Shown here: in pieces, positions 8,303-16,412 of the stretch
Layout: every line of letters begins with the position of its first letter
Position numbering within the stretch: the first letter of the stretch is position 1
Assembly: GCF_050389775.1 (NCBI RefSeq)
Contig: NZ_CP177144.1
Location: forward strand, 3,658,001-3,722,000
Source of the DNA: Marinibacterium sp050389775
Lineage (GTDB): Bacteria; Pseudomonadota; Alphaproteobacteria; Rhodobacterales; Rhodobacteraceae
Reading direction: 5' to 3'
Length of the DNA stretch: 64,000 nt
The notes under the pieces: model-generated
What the model was told of the DNA's origin: nothing
What the model saw: only the letters and a program-made list of their open reading frames with translations
Databases searched by the model: none
Program-made: the position numbers and the translations under genes

Positions 8303-9672
8303 GTGGCCAGCCTTTCGATGATCCGCACCCAGCTGCGCATGCCGCCGCGAAAGCTGGACAGGTCGTATTTCTCGTTCGGCGAATGGATGCGGTTGTCGAA
8401 CCGGCCAAAGCCGACCAGCAGGGCATCCACGCCCAGGGCGTCCTTGAGCGCCCCGATGATCGGGATCGACCCGCCGGTGCCGCAGGTCGTCGACCGGCCC
8501 CATTCGGCGGCCAGCGCATCGAGCGTAGGCGCCAGGAAGCGGTTGGACGGGTCCATCGCCCAGGCCGGGGCCAGGCCGTGGTCTTCGAAGGTGACCGTGC
8601 AATCCTCGGGCAACCGGCTTCGTACGTGCGCCAGAAAATTCGTACGAATTTTCTCGGGCTCCTGCCCGGCGACAAGGCGAAACGAGACCTTGGCATGAGC
8701 TTCACAGGGGATCACCGTCTTGAAGCCCGGATCCGTGTAGCCGCCCCAGATCCCGTGGATCTCACACGAAGGCCGCGCCCAGACCTGCTGCAGCACCGGC
8801 CGCCCGGCCTCTCCGGCCGGCACCTTCAGCCCCACGCCGGTCAGAAAGCCTTCCTCGTCGAACGGCAGCGCCGCCCATTCGGCGGCAGTCTCCGGCGCCA
8901 GCTCCTCGACCCCGTCATAGAAGCCCTCAATCGCCACGCCTCCGTCCGGCGTCCGCAGGCTGGCCAGCACATCGGCCATCACCGCCAGCGCATTGGCCGC
9001 GGCATTGCCGAACATGCCCGAATGCAGGTCGCGGTCGCCGGCGCGGATGGTCAGCTCCTGCCCCACCAGCCCGCGGAACATGGTGGTCACCGCCGGCGTC
9101 TCGCGGTCCCACATGTCGGTGTCGCAGACCAGGATGATGTCGCATTCCAGCTCACTGGCCGATTGTTCCAGGAACCCCGGCAGCGACCGCGAGCCGCTTT
9201 CCTCTTCGCCCTCGAACAGGAAGCTGACCCGGATCGGCAGGGCGCCGACGGTCTCGACATAGGCCCGGCAGGCCTCGACAAAGGTCATCAGCGCGCCCTT
9301 GTCGTCCGAGGCCCCGCGCCCGACGATATGGGTATCGCCGTCGACCGGTTTCAGCACCGGTTCGAACGGGTCGGTGTCCCACAGGTCCAGCGGATCGGCG
9401 GGCTGGACATCGTAATGGCCGTAGAACAGCACATGCGGCGCATCGGCCGGACCCGGCAGATGGCCCACGACCATCGGATGGCCGATGGTCGGGCAGACCT
9501 TTGCCTCGGCGCCCATCTCGCGCAGGGTGGCGGCCAGCCAGTCGGCGGCCCGGGCCACGTCGGGGGCAAAGGCCGGATCGGTCGACACCGAGGGGATGCG
9601 GATCAGCTCGAACAGCCGGTCCAGCCGGGCCTGCATCGTGTCATCGATATGGGAAAGGATCTGGTCGGTCAT
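8293..9672 (-). CDS. M20 family metallopeptidase/dipeptidase
   Basis: 459 residues. The zinc-binding motif FYGHYDVQP with nearby DLWDTDPFEP, the second-metal region GRGASDDKG and the catalytic Glu in FEGEEESGS are all present, matching ArgE/DapE/CNDP-type dipeptidases of usual length. It is likely cytoplasmic because no signal peptide is seen. The start ATG at 9672 overlaps the preceding deaminase stop by four bases, and the stop overlaps the nucleoside hydrolase start. Its job in a purine-like operon is unclear: it could release an amino acid from a nucleoside-peptide conjugate, or hydrolyse an amide formed during degradation. Such enzymes also act as N-acyl hydrolases. Confidence 0.85.
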   Translation of the reverse strand: MTDQILSHIDDTMQARLDRLFELIRIPSVSTDPAFAPDVARAADWLAATLREMGAEAKVCPTIGHPMVVGHLPGPADAPHVLFYGHYDVQPADPLDLWDTDPFEPVLKPVDGDTHIVGRGASDDKGALMTFVEACRAYVETVGALPIRVSFLFEGEEESGSRSLPGFLEQSASELECDIILVCDTDMWDRETPAVTTMFRGLVGQELTIRAGDRDLHSGMFGNAAANALAVMADVLASLRTPDGGVAIEGFYDGVEELAPETAAEWAALPFDEEGFLTGVGLKVPAGEAGRPVLQQVWARPSCEIHGIWGGYTDPGFKTVIPCEAHAKVSFRLVAGQEPEKIRTNFLAHVRSRLPEDCTVTFEDHGLAPAWAMDPSNRFLAPTLDALAAEWGRSTTCGTGGSIPIIGALKDALGVDALLVGFGRFDNRIHSPNEKYDLSSFRGGMRSWVRIIERLATCK

Positions 9673-11045
9673 GTCTTGGTCCTGTCAATCTCGGCGATGC
9701 GCGCCTTGAAGCTTGTCGCCACCTGCAGCGCATCGGCCAGCGCCTTGTCGGCGTCCAGCCCGGTCAGCCGGCGGTCCTGCATCAGCCACCTGCCGGCGAC
9801 CATCGTGGCGCGCACATCCGTCGGCAGGGCGGCAAAGACCAGGGCCGAGGCCAGGTCGTAGATCGGGTGCAGCCGGGGGTCATCCAGCGAGATGCGGACC
9901 AGGTCGGCCTGCTTGCCCGGCTCGATCGAGCCGATGCGGTCGTCCATGCCCAGCACCCGGGCGCCCTCGATCGTGGCCATGCGCAGAACGTCGATGCAGG
10001 GCAAGGGCTTGCGCGATCCGCCGGCGATCTTCTGGAACATCGACGCCGGGGCCATCTGGGCAAAGAGATCCAGCGTGTTGCCCGACATCGGCCCGTCGGT
10101 GGCGAGGCCGACGGGAACGTCGGACGCGCGCAGCGCGGTCACCGGGGCGATGCCCCGCCCGGCCTTGCCGTTCGACCGGGCGTTATGGGCCACGCCCACG
10201 CCCCGTTCGGCCAGCAGGGCAATGTCGCCTTCGGTCGGGTACATCACATGCGCGGCCACCAGGGCCGGGCCCAGCAGCCCGGCGCGGTCGGTCACCTCGA
10301 CCGTCGTGCAGCCGTGGGTCCTCTGGGCCCAGTCAAGCTCGGCATGGGTTTCGGCCAGGTGCATCTGGACCGGCAGGCCGGGATGATCGGCCGCCCATTG
10401 CGCCACCCGGCTCATCACCGCCAGGTCCGTCGAGTAGGGCGCATGGGGCGCGGCCGAGGCCGTGATCCGGGGATGGTCGCGATACAGATCGGCCAGCGCG
10501 TCGAGCCGCGCAAAGCCCTCGTCCATCGTGTCATGGTCGGGCGCGTCGAAATCGGCCAGGGTCTGGCCGACCACCCCGCGCAGCCCGGCGGCGTCCAGCA
10601 CGGCGCCGACCCGGTCCTCGAAATAATACATGTCGGCCACGGTGGTCACCCCGGCCCGGATCGTCTCGACCGCGGCCAGCCGGGTGCCGGCCTCGACCAC
10701 CTCGGCCGTCACCAGCGCCCGTTCCAGCGGCAGGATGTAGCGGAAGAGCCGGTCGTCGACATCCTCGCCCAGGCCCCGGAACAGCGTCATGGCCAGGTGG
10801 GCATGGGGGTTGACCATGCCCGGCATCAGCAGGTCGCCGGCCATGTCTTCGGCCGGCAGCCCGGCCAGGGCGGCGGGCGCATCGCCCTGCCCCAGCGCCG
10901 CGATCCGGTCGCCGGACAGGGCGACCCAGCCGCGCCCGATCTCGCGGGCCTGCGCATCCATGGTCAGGATGCGCGCATCGACCAGCAGGCGATCGGCCAC
11001 GAGACCCGACGCATCGCTGCCCGGGCGCGGGTCGGCCGGGCTCAT
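9669..11045 (-). CDS. TRZ/ATZ-type amidohydrolase, MTA/SAH-deaminase family
   Basis: 458 residues from the ATG at 11045 (ATGA overlap with the ATPase gene). Metal-binding NPHAH, the HLAET motif, a His in HAPYS and the Asp of ATDGPMSGN are the subtype III amidohydrolase set. The pattern is that of 5'-methylthioadenosine/S-adenosylhomocysteine deaminases and related aminohydrolases such as chlorohydrolases and 8-oxoguanine deaminase. Expected reaction: hydrolytic deamination of an amino-purine or its nucleoside. It lies immediately after the transporter genes, so it probably performs the first step on the imported compound. The exact substrate is not readable from motifs. Confidence 0.82.
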   Translation of the reverse strand: MSPADPRPGSDASGLVADRLLVDARILTMDAQAREIGRGWVALSGDRIAALGQGDAPAALAGLPAEDMAGDLLMPGMVNPHAHLAMTLFRGLGEDVDDRLFRYILPLERALVTAEVVEAGTRLAAVETIRAGVTTVADMYYFEDRVGAVLDAAGLRGVVGQTLADFDAPDHDTMDEGFARLDALADLYRDHPRITASAAPHAPYSTDLAVMSRVAQWAADHPGLPVQMHLAETHAELDWAQRTHGCTTVEVTDRAGLLGPALVAAHVMYPTEGDIALLAERGVGVAHNARSNGKAGRGIAPVTALRASDVPVGLATDGPMSGNTLDLFAQMAPASMFQKIAGGSRKPLPCIDVLRMATIEGARVLGMDDRIGSIEPGKQADLVRISLDDPRLHPIYDLASALVFAALPTDVRATMVAGRWLMQDRRLTGLDADKALADALQVATSFKARIAEIDRTKT

Positions 11046-12109
11046 TCTTCGACCGGCAGCAGGCAGCACTGGTCGGGCTGGGGCACCAGCACCGCGCCCA
11101 TGCCGCTGTCATAGGGCGCCGACAGCGGGCCGTTGGCCATGACCGACACGCCGCCGACGGTCTCGCACTGGTACTGGTAGGCCCGGCCCAGGTAGGTGCG
11201 CAGGCCCAGCCGCGCCGGAATGCCCGACCCGGCGCCCTCGGGCGTGACCAGCAGCCCGTCGGGCCGCGCGGCCAGGATGAAATCCTTGCCCGGCACGGTG
11301 AATTGCCCGCGCGGCAGGTCCAGCGTGCCGCCGCCCTCCATCTCGGCCCGCACGGCATCGCCGGCCTCGGCCACGACACGCAGGCGGATCATGTTCTCGA
11401 AGCCCACGAAATCGGCGACAAAGGCATTGGCCGGTTTCGAATAGAGCACCTCGGGCGTGTCCAGCTGCATGATGCGCCCGGCATTCATGATCGCCACCCG
11501 GTCCGAGATCGAAAACGCCTCTTCCTGGTCATGGGTCACGTAGACGGCCGTCGTGCCGTTGGCCTGTTGCAGCCGGCGGATCTCGACGCGCATGTCGACG
11601 CGCAGCTTGGCGTCGAGGTTCGACAGCGGCTCGTCGAACATCAGCAGCGGCGGTTCGATGACCAGCGCCCGGGCCAGGGCCACGCGCTGGCGCTGGCCGC
11701 CCGACAGGTTGGCCGGATGGCGGTCGGCCAGGGCGTCAAGCCCGACACGGCCGATCATCTCGTCGGCCCGGGCATTGCGCTCGGTCTTGCCGACGCCGCG
11801 CTGTTTCAGGCCAAAGGCCACGTTGTCGCGCACGGTCAGGTGGGGGAACAGCGCATAGGTCTGGAACACCAGCCCGATGTTGCGGGCATGGGCCGGCAGG
11901 CGGGTCAGGTCGCGGTCGCCCAGCCGGATCGTGCCGGCCGTCGGTTGCAGGAAGCCGGCCACCAGCCGCAGCGTGGTGGTCTTGCCGCAGCCCGAGGAGC
12001 CCAGCAGCGAGACAAGCTCGCCCTCGCCCACGTGAAGGGAAAGATCCTCCAGCACCTTGGTGGAGCCGTAATGGGCGGAGACGTTGTCGAGGGTCAGGGA
12101 TACGGTCAT
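11042..12109 (-). CDS. ABC transporter ATPase, PotA-like
   Basis: 355 residues. Walker A is GSSGCGKTTT (about 37-46), the Q-loop region reads NIGLVFQTYALFPHLTV, the signature LSGGQRQRVALARAL and Walker B LLMFDEPLSNLD are intact, and a C-terminal TOBE-type regulatory domain starts near residue 240. This is the CUT1/PotA architecture used with polyamine, iron and other small-molecule importers. The start overlaps the upstream permease gene and the stop overlaps the amidohydrolase start, so it sits mid-operon. It energises uptake by the two permeases and the binding protein encoded upstream. Confidence 0.9.
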   Translation of the reverse strand: MTVSLTLDNVSAHYGSTKVLEDLSLHVGEGELVSLLGSSGCGKTTTLRLVAGFLQPTAGTIRLGDRDLTRLPAHARNIGLVFQTYALFPHLTVRDNVAFGLKQRGVGKTERNARADEMIGRVGLDALADRHPANLSGGQRQRVALARALVIEPPLLMFDEPLSNLDAKLRVDMRVEIRRLQQANGTTAVYVTHDQEEAFSISDRVAIMNAGRIMQLDTPEVLYSKPANAFVADFVGFENMIRLRVVAEAGDAVRAEMEGGGTLDLPRGQFTVPGKDFILAARPDGLLVTPEGAGSGIPARLGLRTYLGRAYQYQCETVGGVSVMANGPLSAPYDSGMGAVLVPQPDQCCLLPVEE

Positions 12110-12894
12110 TTGGTCAGGAAGGTCAGGCCGAGGGTGCGTTCCACGATGGCCATGACGGCCACGGTGACGAACATGAGCAGGACCGAGACCGACGCGATGG
12201 TCGGATCAAAGAACTGTTCCATGTGAGCGAGAAGCTGGATCGGCAGGGTGGAGACGCCGGGCCCGGTCAGGAAGATCGACACCGAGACGTCATTGAGAGA
12301 GGTGATGAAGGCCAGGATGAACCCGGCGATGATGCCGGCCTGGATATTGGGCAGGACGGCGACGAAGAAGGCCTTTGTCCGGGTGCAGCCCAGCGACACG
12401 GCGGCCTCTTCGATGGAAAAATCGAAATTGTTCAGCGAGGCGCCCACGACACGGACGCAATAGGGCAGCACCAGCAGGGCATGGCCCACCAGCAGCGACA
12501 GGGTGATCGGCAGGCCCAGCCCGGTGGCCAGCGATTTCATCAGCGAAAAGCCCAGCACGATTTCCGGGATCAGGATCGGCAGGACAAAGACATTGCCCAG
12601 GAACCGCGGCACCTCGACCCGGTAGCGGGCCAGGGCATAAGCCGCCGGAATGCCGATCAGCATCGACAGGGCGGTGCCGCCCACGGCCAGCATGAACGAG
12701 GTCATCATCGTGCGCCGGAAGGCCGAGATCTCGAAGATGTTTTCGAACCAGTGCAGGGTCAGCCCCTGCGGCGGGAAGGTCAGGTAGCTGGTCTCGGACA
12801 GGGCCGAGCCGATGATGATGACCAGCGGGCCCAGCAGGAAGAAGAAGACCAGGACCGCGAAGGCGATCAGAAGGGGATGGGTACGTGTCTGCAT
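12106..12894 (-). CDS. ABC transporter permease, PotC-like
   Basis: 262 residues beginning MQTRTHPLLIAFAVLVFFFLLG. Six membrane spans are apparent. The EAA-loop motif EEAAVSLGCTRTKAFFVAVLPNIQAGI contacts the ATPase, as in PotC/CUT1 second permeases. The ATG shares its A with the TGA of the first permease (TGATG), and the stop overlaps the ATPase start. Partner of the PotB-like permease in forming the membrane channel. Confidence 0.9.
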   Translation of the reverse strand: MQTRTHPLLIAFAVLVFFFLLGPLVIIIGSALSETSYLTFPPQGLTLHWFENIFEISAFRRTMMTSFMLAVGGTALSMLIGIPAAYALARYRVEVPRFLGNVFVLPILIPEIVLGFSLMKSLATGLGLPITLSLLVGHALLVLPYCVRVVGASLNNFDFSIEEAAVSLGCTRTKAFFVAVLPNIQAGIIAGFILAFITSLNDVSVSIFLTGPGVSTLPIQLLAHMEQFFDPTIASVSVLLMFVTVAVMAIVERTLGLTFLTK

Positions 12895-13721
12895 CAGCCG
12901 GCCACCGGGTTCAGTCTGCGCGCCAGGTTCGACATGATCATGACGGTGGCCAGCGTGACCACGACCATGACGGCCGCGATGGTCGAGGCTCCGACCCAGT
13001 CGAATGTCACCATGGCCCGTTGGTAAAGGAAGGTGCCCATCATCATCTGGCGCTCGCCGCCCAGCAGCTGGGGCGTGGCATAGGATGTGAAAGACCCGGT
13101 GAAGACCAGCACCGATCCCACGATAAGCCCGGGCACGGCCATCGGCAGGATGACCTGTCGGAACGTCGCCGCGGGCGTGGCGCCCAGCGAGGCCGCGGCA
13201 TCGGTCAGGTCCTGCGGGATGCCTTCGAGCACGCCGACCAGCGTCAGGATCATCAGCGGCACGAAGAGATAGATCATCGCCACGATGACCGACCCTTGGG
13301 TATAAAGCATCGACAGCGGCTCGGTGATCAGCCCGGTCCAGATCAGGAAATTGTTCAGGATGCCGTTCTTGCCCAGGATGACCAGCCAGGCAAAGGACCG
13401 CACGACCACGCCGGTCAGCAGCGGGAAGACCGCCGCGATGATCAGCAATGACCGCGCCCGGCCCGGCGCCTTGGCCACGACCCAGGCCGTGGCAAAGCCC
13501 ACGGCCACGGACACGACCGTGGTGATGACGGCCACTTCCATGGTCCGCCACAGGACGGTCATGCGGAAGCGCGAATTGAAGAAGGTGGCATAGGGCGCAA
13601 GGACCCCGTTGGGATCGCCGAATGTGGTGGCGAGCGTCGAAAGCACGGGCAGGACCAGGAACAGCACGACCAGCAGGGTCGCGGGGGTCACGAGCAGCCA
13701 GGCGCGCAGGCGGGCGGGCAT
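12894..13721 (-). CDS. ABC transporter permease, PotB-like
   Basis: 275 residues from the ATG at 13721, which has a GAGGT ribosome-binding site nine bases upstream; the open frame extends a further 14 codons without a better start. It begins MPARLRAWLLVTPATLLVVLF, contains about six membrane spans, and has the EAA-loop segment DAAASLGATPAATFRQVILPMAVPGL. First permease of a PotABCD-type importer. It is separated from the binding-protein gene by about 110 bp containing a stem-loop, the usual arrangement that lets the binding protein be made in excess. Confidence 0.9.
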   Translation of the reverse strand: MPARLRAWLLVTPATLLVVLFLVLPVLSTLATTFGDPNGVLAPYATFFNSRFRMTVLWRTMEVAVITTVVSVAVGFATAWVVAKAPGRARSLLIIAAVFPLLTGVVVRSFAWLVILGKNGILNNFLIWTGLITEPLSMLYTQGSVIVAMIYLFVPLMILTLVGVLEGIPQDLTDAAASLGATPAATFRQVILPMAVPGLIVGSVLVFTGSFTSYATPQLLGGERQMMMGTFLYQRAMVTFDWVGASTIAAVMVVVTLATVMIMSNLARRLNPVAG

Positions 13722-13782
13722 GATGGTACCTCGGTGGTCGGTGGGTGCGGATCCTGGCCGCACCCGGCAGGGCGGAAAGCAA

Positions 13783-13807
13783 ACGGGCGGTCACTCTGGC
13801 CGCCCGT
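13783..13807 (-). terminator. Stem-loop between binding-protein and permease genes
   Basis: Perfect 8-bp arms (ACGGGCGG at 13783-13790 and CCGCCCGT at 13800-13807) around a 9-base loop. On the minus strand the stem is followed by TTGCTTT, a weak U-rich tail. Position just after the binding-protein gene suggests partial termination or protection of the upstream transcript. Confidence 0.6.
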
Positions 13808-13833
13808 CGCAAGGTCGAAGGCGAATTGGCGCC

Positions 13834-14859
13834 TTACATGCCGAAAATCTCGTTCCAGCGGTCGATCCAGTCGGTCTTGGCCGCGTTCATCTTGGCATAA
13901 TCCATGCGGTTGAGCGAGGCGATCGCCTCGGGGCCATAGGTCCAGATGGAGGCCTGTTCCGGGGTCAGTTCGACCTCGGTGTTGACCGGCGCATCGACGC
14001 CCTGTTCCCCGTTCACCTGCTGGACCTCGGTCGACAGGATGAAGTTGATGAAGTCATAGGCCAGGTCGACATTGGCCGCGCCGGTGGGGATGTTCACCGT
14101 GTTGAGCGTGGCGATGTCGCCGTCGTCCAGGTCGGCCCAGACCATCGAGGGCACGGCCGCCTGCATCGAGGCCAGGGTGAAATCCTGGGCGATGGCCACC
14201 GAGGCCTCGCCGGTCGAGATCAGGTTCACCATTTCCGACCCGGTGTTGTAGTTCTTCACCGTGTTGGGCTTGAGTTCTTCGATCGCCGCGAAGGCCGCGT
14301 CGGTGTCGTCGTAGGCGTCGACGCCGGCATGCTTGCCGGCCATGACAACGACCATCGGGCCGGCGGTCGTGGTGATCCCGGGCAGGGTCACGGCGCTGGC
14401 CAGGTCTTCGCGCCACAGGTCGCCCCAGGACGTGATCGGCTCGACTTTCTCGGCATCATAGACGATGCCCGCGCGGCCGACGGCATAGGCCGGGCCGTAA
14501 TTGCCCTGCGGGGCCTGGGCGATGTCATAGAGCTTTTCGACATTCGGCAGGCGCGAGCGGTCCAGTTCCTGGAAGATGCCGCTTTCGATGCCCAGCTGGG
14601 AATAGCTGTCGGTCAGGTAGATGACGTCGACGCCCTTGCCGCCGCGGGCGGTCAGCTTGCCCAGCCGGTCGGCGTTGTTGCCGGTTTCAAAGACCACGTC
14701 GCAGCCGCATTTCTCCTTGAACGGCTCGATGATGTTGGCGTTCAGCTTGTCGCCGTTATAGCCCCACCAGGAAATGGTGAGGGTTTCGGCCCGGGCCATG
14801 CCGGCCATCGCGGCCGATGCGGCCAGCGCGATCGCCGAGATCTGCAAAGTGGTTTTCAT
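13834..14859 (-). CDS. ABC transporter substrate-binding protein, PotD/PotF-like
   Basis: 341 residues from the ATG at 14859, preceded by a GGGGA ribosome-binding site. The signal peptide is MKTTLQISAIALAASAAMAG with a cleavage site near ARA-ET. The mature protein starts TLTISWWGYNGDKLNANII and has the class D fold typical of PotD/iron/putrescine binding proteins (DVIYLTDSYSQLG, GRAGIVYDAEKVEPITSWGDLW). It delivers the substrate to the PotBC-like permeases. Because downstream enzymes handle purines, the ligand may be a nucleoside or purine derivative rather than a polyamine; this is inference. First gene of the nine-gene operon. Confidence 0.88.
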   Translation of the reverse strand: MKTTLQISAIALAASAAMAGMARAETLTISWWGYNGDKLNANIIEPFKEKCGCDVVFETGNNADRLGKLTARGGKGVDVIYLTDSYSQLGIESGIFQELDRSRLPNVEKLYDIAQAPQGNYGPAYAVGRAGIVYDAEKVEPITSWGDLWREDLASAVTLPGITTTAGPMVVVMAGKHAGVDAYDDTDAAFAAIEELKPNTVKNYNTGSEMVNLISTGEASVAIAQDFTLASMQAAVPSMVWADLDDGDIATLNTVNIPTGAANVDLAYDFINFILSTEVQQVNGEQGVDAPVNTEVELTPEQASIWTYGPEAIASLNRMDYAKMNAAKTDWIDRWNEIFGM

Positions 14860-15138
14860 GAAAGGTCCCCGCAGGAAGTTGGTCGTGATCATTCGCATGT
14901 TCTTTTTTCGGATCGGACCGGCCTGGCAAGCCCGGCCCGGAATCATTGTGACACGAACGATGCAACATCGACCTGTCTGCCCAAAAACCGGGCAGCGCGC
15001 AACCTCCTCGGGCCCTGCGGGCCGAATCGCCGTGTCGTCCTGCCCCGGCGTGTGCGCCAGCCGCGCCCTGCCCGGCCCCCCGGCCCTCTGGCCCGGCGCG
15101 GTGCCGCCCGCCCCATAATGGGCCGGGCGGCGATATGC
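14860..15138. other. Intergenic region with the presumed promoter of the purine/PotABCD-like operon
   Basis: About 280 bp between the binding-protein start and the stop of the upstream CMD gene, both on the minus strand. No gene supported. The stretch near 14890-14910 is locally AT-rich (CATGTTCTTTTTTCGG on the plus strand) and probably forms the 5' leader. No -10/-35 pair or riboswitch-like fold could be recognised with confidence. Confidence 0.45.
15104..15130 (-). terminator. Terminator-like hairpin after the CMD genes
   Basis: Arms 15104-15116 and 15118-15130 are complementary over 13 bases with one mismatch and a very tight turn. It starts 9 bp past the stop of the AhpD-like gene on the minus strand. 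GC-rich and without a U-tract, so termination strength is uncertain. Confidence 0.5.
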
Positions 15139-15741
15139 TCAGCCCCCGGCCGGCGGCGTGGGCAGGCCCAGCGACAGCATCAGCCGGTTGGCCCAGTTGA
15201 AGAAGGCAATGGCATAGATCGCATCGGCAATGCCCTGGTCGTCGATCCCCGCCGCGCGCAGCGCCGCGACATGGTCGGGACCGAACCGCGAGGGCGTGGC
15301 CGACAGCGCGGCGGCGGCGTCGATGATGGCATCCCAGCGCGGATCGATCCGCGCGCCCACCCCGTCGTCCAGCAGGCGCTGCACGTCCTCGGGCCGCTTG
15401 GAATGATGGGCGGCGAAACGGGCATGGACCGAGGCGCAGAAGATGCAGCCGTTGAACCGCGAGGCGGCAGCGGCGGCCAGTTCGCGATCGGCCCGCGGCA
15501 ATCCGGCCTCGGGATTGTAGAAGATGTCCATGTCGGTGCGCGTGCGGTATTCCAGGATGTCCGGGTCGCGGGCCAGCAACATGAAATAGGGCATCTTGGA
15601 CCGAGATTTCTGAACCAGCGCCTCCCATTGGCGTTCGGTCAGATCGGGCTCTTCCAGCGGCGCCAGCCAGGGCAGCCAGCCCAGCTCGTCGCGGGTAAAG
15701 GCATCGGGCTCGGCATGGTCATGGGTCAGGATGTCGGTCAT
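15139..15741 (-). CDS. AhpD-like CMD-domain protein with CxxC motif
   Basis: 200 residues from the ATG at 15741. The CMD-fold active-site motif C99-I-F-C102-A-S-V-H106 matches the redox CxxCxxxH of AhpD-type alkylhydroperoxidases. The preceding GLPRADRELAAAAASRFNGC is the usual helix before the redox pair. The N-terminal 60 residues (LGWLPWLAP, MPYFMLLARDPD) are an extension over the minimal domain. It resembles the Avi_7169-type alkylhydroperoxidase-domain family, known to sit beside Avi_7170-type CMD proteins, as here. Likely a cytoplasmic thiol-dependent peroxidase or a related small-molecule enzyme. The physiological substrate is unknown. Confidence 0.8.
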   Translation of the reverse strand: MTDILTHDHAEPDAFTRDELGWLPWLAPLEEPDLTERQWEALVQKSRSKMPYFMLLARDPDILEYRTRTDMDIFYNPEAGLPRADRELAAAAASRFNGCIFCASVHARFAAHHSKRPEDVQRLLDDGVGARIDPRWDAIIDAAAALSATPSRFGPDHVAALRAAGIDDQGIADAIYAIAFFNWANRLMLSLGLPTPPAGG

Positions 15742-15764
15742 CGGGCTTTCCTTCGCAGAGGCAC

Positions 15765-16334
15765 TCACAGCGTTGCGGCCAGGGTCTTCAGACCGGCAGC
15801 GGCGCGGATCTGGAAACACAGGAACGACACCAGCTGCGACAGGGTGACGATATCGGTGGCCGACCAGCCGGCCGCGGCCAGCCGTTCCATGTCGGCCCGG
15901 GCGGCATCGCGCGGATGAAACACCAGCATGTGGACATAGTCGAAGGCCACGGCCAGCCGCGCGCCAAGCGCCCCGGCATCGGCGGCAAAGACCGGCCCGG
16001 GCTGGTCCTCGGCGCTGAGCGGGCCGGGCGGATAGGCGCCATAGGGCCCTTCGGCCAGCCCGCTCAGCGTGGCCTCGGCCACGGCCGGGGCCAGCTCGGC
16101 GGCCTCCGACCCCTCGAGCAGGGCGGTGTAATGGCCGGTCGCCGGCCCGTCGCGGTGCAGCCCGGCCACAAAGGCCGCCACGGCCAGCCGCTCGGACAGG
16201 GGCATCATGCCCGCCGCCGGGGCGCCCATCAGCGCGTAATGGCTCTTTTGCGCATTCTCGCGGGCCACCGGCCGCGCCGCGCGCATGTGCGCGTCGGGCG
16301 CCAGCCCGGCAAGAAGGTCGATCACGTCAATCAT
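15765..16334 (-). CDS. CMD-domain protein lacking the redox cysteines
   Basis: 189 residues. The C-terminal half (AFDYVHMLVFHPRDAARADMERLAAAGWSATDIVTLSQLVSFLCFQIR) has the helical CMD layout, but the CxxC redox pair is missing; only one Cys remains, in SFLCFQ. This fits the Avi_7170-type CMD family that accompanies a CxxC-bearing partner. The two may form a hetero-oligomer in which this subunit is structural, which is inference. It lies 23 bp upstream of the AhpD-like gene and 78 bp downstream of the aminotransferase gene, same strand, so one operon is likely. Confidence 0.75.
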   Translation of the reverse strand: MIDVIDLLAGLAPDAHMRAARPVARENAQKSHYALMGAPAAGMMPLSERLAVAAFVAGLHRDGPATGHYTALLEGSEAAELAPAVAEATLSGLAEGPYGAYPPGPLSAEDQPGPVFAADAGALGARLAVAFDYVHMLVFHPRDAARADMERLAAAGWSATDIVTLSQLVSFLCFQIRAAAGLKTLAATL

Positions 16335-16412
16335 CTGGTCTTCCCTTGTGATATCCGGCCGGAAGCGCCCGCGCCGGTCTGTCTCCGTCCCGGGCTGGCC
16401 GGCGCCGCGCGA

